Of a DNA stretch of 64,000 nt, positions 61,464 to 64,000 are shown piece by piece. Source of the DNA: Salinirubrum litoreum (GTDB lineage: Archaea; Halobacteriota; Halobacteria; Halobacteriales; Haloferacaceae); contig NZ_JAJCVJ010000002.1 of the NCBI RefSeq assembly GCF_020567425.1, positions 248,001 through 312,000 of the forward strand, written 5' to 3'. The first letter of the stretch is position 1. Every line of letters begins with the position of its first letter. The position numbers were made by a program, and so were the translations under genes. The notes under the pieces were generated by a model. It was not told the DNA's origin. It saw only the letters and a program-made list of their open reading frames with translations, and did no database searches.

Positions 61464-61569
61464 GCGGTCCCACGGTCGGCCGCGGCCGAACGCCTCGACG
61501 CGCCCGCTCAGCGGTTCGTGGACGACACAGGCCACAAATCACTTTTCGGGGACGACCGTAGCCGGATCT

Positions 61570-62796
61570 ATGCCCTCCACACGTAGACGCCTCCTCGCTC
61601 TCGTCGGTACCGCAGGCGTCGGCAGTCTCGCCGGCTGTACTGGCGACCTCCTGTCGTCCGGCTCCGCGTCCGACGCCGAGCAGTGTCCCCCCTACGAGAT
61701 TCCACGCTGGACGGTCAACGGCCGTGACTGGTCGCCGCCGGTGGTCCACGGAAATCGCGTCCTCGCCGGTACACGCTTCGCGGTGACCGGCGACGTCGTT
61801 CGATCCCGACTCGTCTCCGTGAACGCCGACGACGGCTCCGACCAGGCGATCGGGACCGTCGAGGGCGGCGGCTTCGGCGTCCCACAGGTTCACGACGACA
61901 CGGTGTTCGTCGGCACCGGCACGGATCAGGTGTTCGCACTCCACGCCGAGACGGGTGACGAGCAGTGGGTCTACGACGCAGGCGGACAGGAGGAGTACGG
62001 CGGCGGCGCACCGGGGCAACCGGCAGTGGTCGGCGAGACGGTCGTCGTCGGAATCTCTCACTCCGAACAGCCCGACGCCGACCCGGTCGACCCGGCCGAC
62101 TACACACACCGCGTCGTCGGACTCGACCGCGACTCGGGGACCGAACGCTGGGCGACCGCGTTCGACGATCTGGTCTGGGCTGGGCCGACTCGTCTCGGTG
62201 GCTCGGCTGGTTCGAGTGGAGCGAGTGACGAGGTGGTCGTCACGACGCAAGGCGGGACGGTCGCGCGACTCGACGCGGAGACGGGAGACGTGCGGTGGCG
62301 CACCTCGCTCGACGCCGGCATCGAGCGACGGGCGCTCGTCGCAAACGACCGGGTCGTCGTGGCGACCGTCGAGGGAAGCGTCAGGGAACTGGACCCCGCG
62401 TCCGGCGAGTTGGGCTGGCGCGGCGCACTGCGGGGCGAGCCGGCCGACTGGGCGCAGACCGACGAGGGAATCGTCGTTGGCGACGACACGGGAGCCGTGA
62501 CCGCGATCCGTCCTGCGCGGGACGGCGAGCAACGGTGGCAGTACGAGGCCGGCGCGCCGGTCGGCGGCGTCGACGCGCGGGGCGGGGTGGTCTACGCCCT
62601 CGACCAGCGGGGCGTCGTTCACGCGATCAGCGCTGCGGAGGGGACCCGGCTGTCCCGCCAGCGATACGCAGAAGGCCGAGAGGACGACTGTGGGTGGAGT
62701 GGCAACGTCCCGCGGACGTACGGGCTGACCGCGAGTGAGGAGTCGCTGTTTCTCGCCGGGCGGTGGCTCGGTGCAATGACATCCTCCTGGGCCTGA
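61570..62796 (+). pseudogene. PQQ-like beta-propeller lipoprotein truncated by an insertion
   Basis: A 408-residue frame with lipobox signal MPSTRRRLLALVGTAGVGSLAGC and tandem PQQ/WD-like blades (VSVNADDGSDQAIGTVEGG, FALHAETGDEQWVYDAGGQ, GLDRDSGTERWATAF, RLDAETGDVRWRTSL, ELDPASGELGWRGAL, AIRPARDGEQRWQYEAG). Residues to about 402 belong to the gene. The last six, MTSSWA, are read from the right end of the IS1341-type element that starts at about 62777. The propeller therefore lacks its last blade. The gene would have been anchored extracellularly. Confidence 0.8.
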
Positions 62797-62805
62797 ATGC
62801 CAAGG
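62777..62805 (-). repeat. Right-end hairpin of the second TnpB element
   Basis: On the minus strand the sequence reads CCTTGGCATTCAGGCCCAGG followed by AGGATGTCA. CCTTGG (62800-62805) pairs with CCCAGG (62786-62791) with one mismatch, loop 8. This resembles the right ends of haloarchaeal IS1341-type elements as I remember them. The terminal TGTCA reaches 62777, so the element end is at or near that base. Confidence 0.6.
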
Positions 62806-62828
62806 TTTCCTCGCGCTGGGGGTATCGC

Positions 62829-64000
<1,172 letters not shown>

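Overview
The window is chromosomal DNA of a haloarchaeon (class Halobacteria). The evidence is the very high GC content, strongly acidic proteins, twin-arginine/lipobox signal sequences, archaeal-only proteins (PAN, EF-1A, PolB with inteins, Rad50/Mre11, TbsP, PPOX/F420 protein, DHQ synthase II) and AT-rich TATA-like boxes about 28 nt before many start codons, as expected for leaderless mRNAs. The genus cannot be fixed from the sequence alone. The gene order pan, mre11, rad50, polB, sufCBD and the order trpCBA, ADH synthase, DHQ synthase II look like conserved haloarchaeal chromosomal neighbourhoods.

Layout. 0.1-1.7 kb: H-NOX haem sensor, cupin, zinc microprotein. 2.4-7.6 kb: glycine cleavage system in two operons (gcvPA-gcvPB and gcvT-gcvH) separated by a convergent lipoprotein gene. 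7.9-13.8 kb: zinc microprotein, a 35-codon ORF, EF-1A, AbrB-like protein, secreted subtilase, NYN protein, TatD-like hydrolase. 14.5-19.3 kb: deacylase, purQ, purS, purU (behind an 11-codon uORF), purC. 19.4-26.7 kb: GNAT, TMEM19/DUF92 protein, degenerate cis-prenyltransferase, HD hydrolase, AlaX, FkbM methyltransferase, lipoprotein, tRNA-Gln. 26.9-32.0 kb: DtxR-type regulator, ferritin-like protein and sufCBD, an iron and Fe-S block. 32.2-47.4 kb: replication/repair and proteolysis block with PolB (two inteins), Rad50, Mre11, two paralogous winged-helix proteins and PAN. 47.6-53.8 kb: DHQ synthase II, DICT protein, ADH synthase and trpCBA, covering aromatic and tryptophan synthesis. 53.9-57.8 kb: MGMT-like protein, MFS transporter, small membrane proteins, TbsP. 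58.1-64 kb: accessory end with two TnpB-family elements, a secreted trypsin-like protease and a PQQ-propeller lipoprotein truncated by the second element.

The most striking unexplained signal is a pair of related noncoding elements of roughly 650 bp, at about 13.86-14.53 kb and 22.02-22.70 kb. Both are in the same orientation and both lie between convergent genes. Both can form the same series of stems, and where they differ in sequence, several differences are paired and preserve base pairing (G-C to C-G twice, A-T to G-C, C-G to T-A). This is what a conserved structured RNA or structured mobile element would show.

Other points of interest are C-terminal PCNA-binding-like motifs on both PolB and Mre11, inteins ending in Gly-Gln at two catalytic motifs of PolB, an MGMT-like protein with Asp in place of the acceptor Cys, a cis-prenyltransferase paralogue without its catalytic Asp next to a TMEM19 protein, and a TnpB whose RuvC-II Glu is missing from its usual place.
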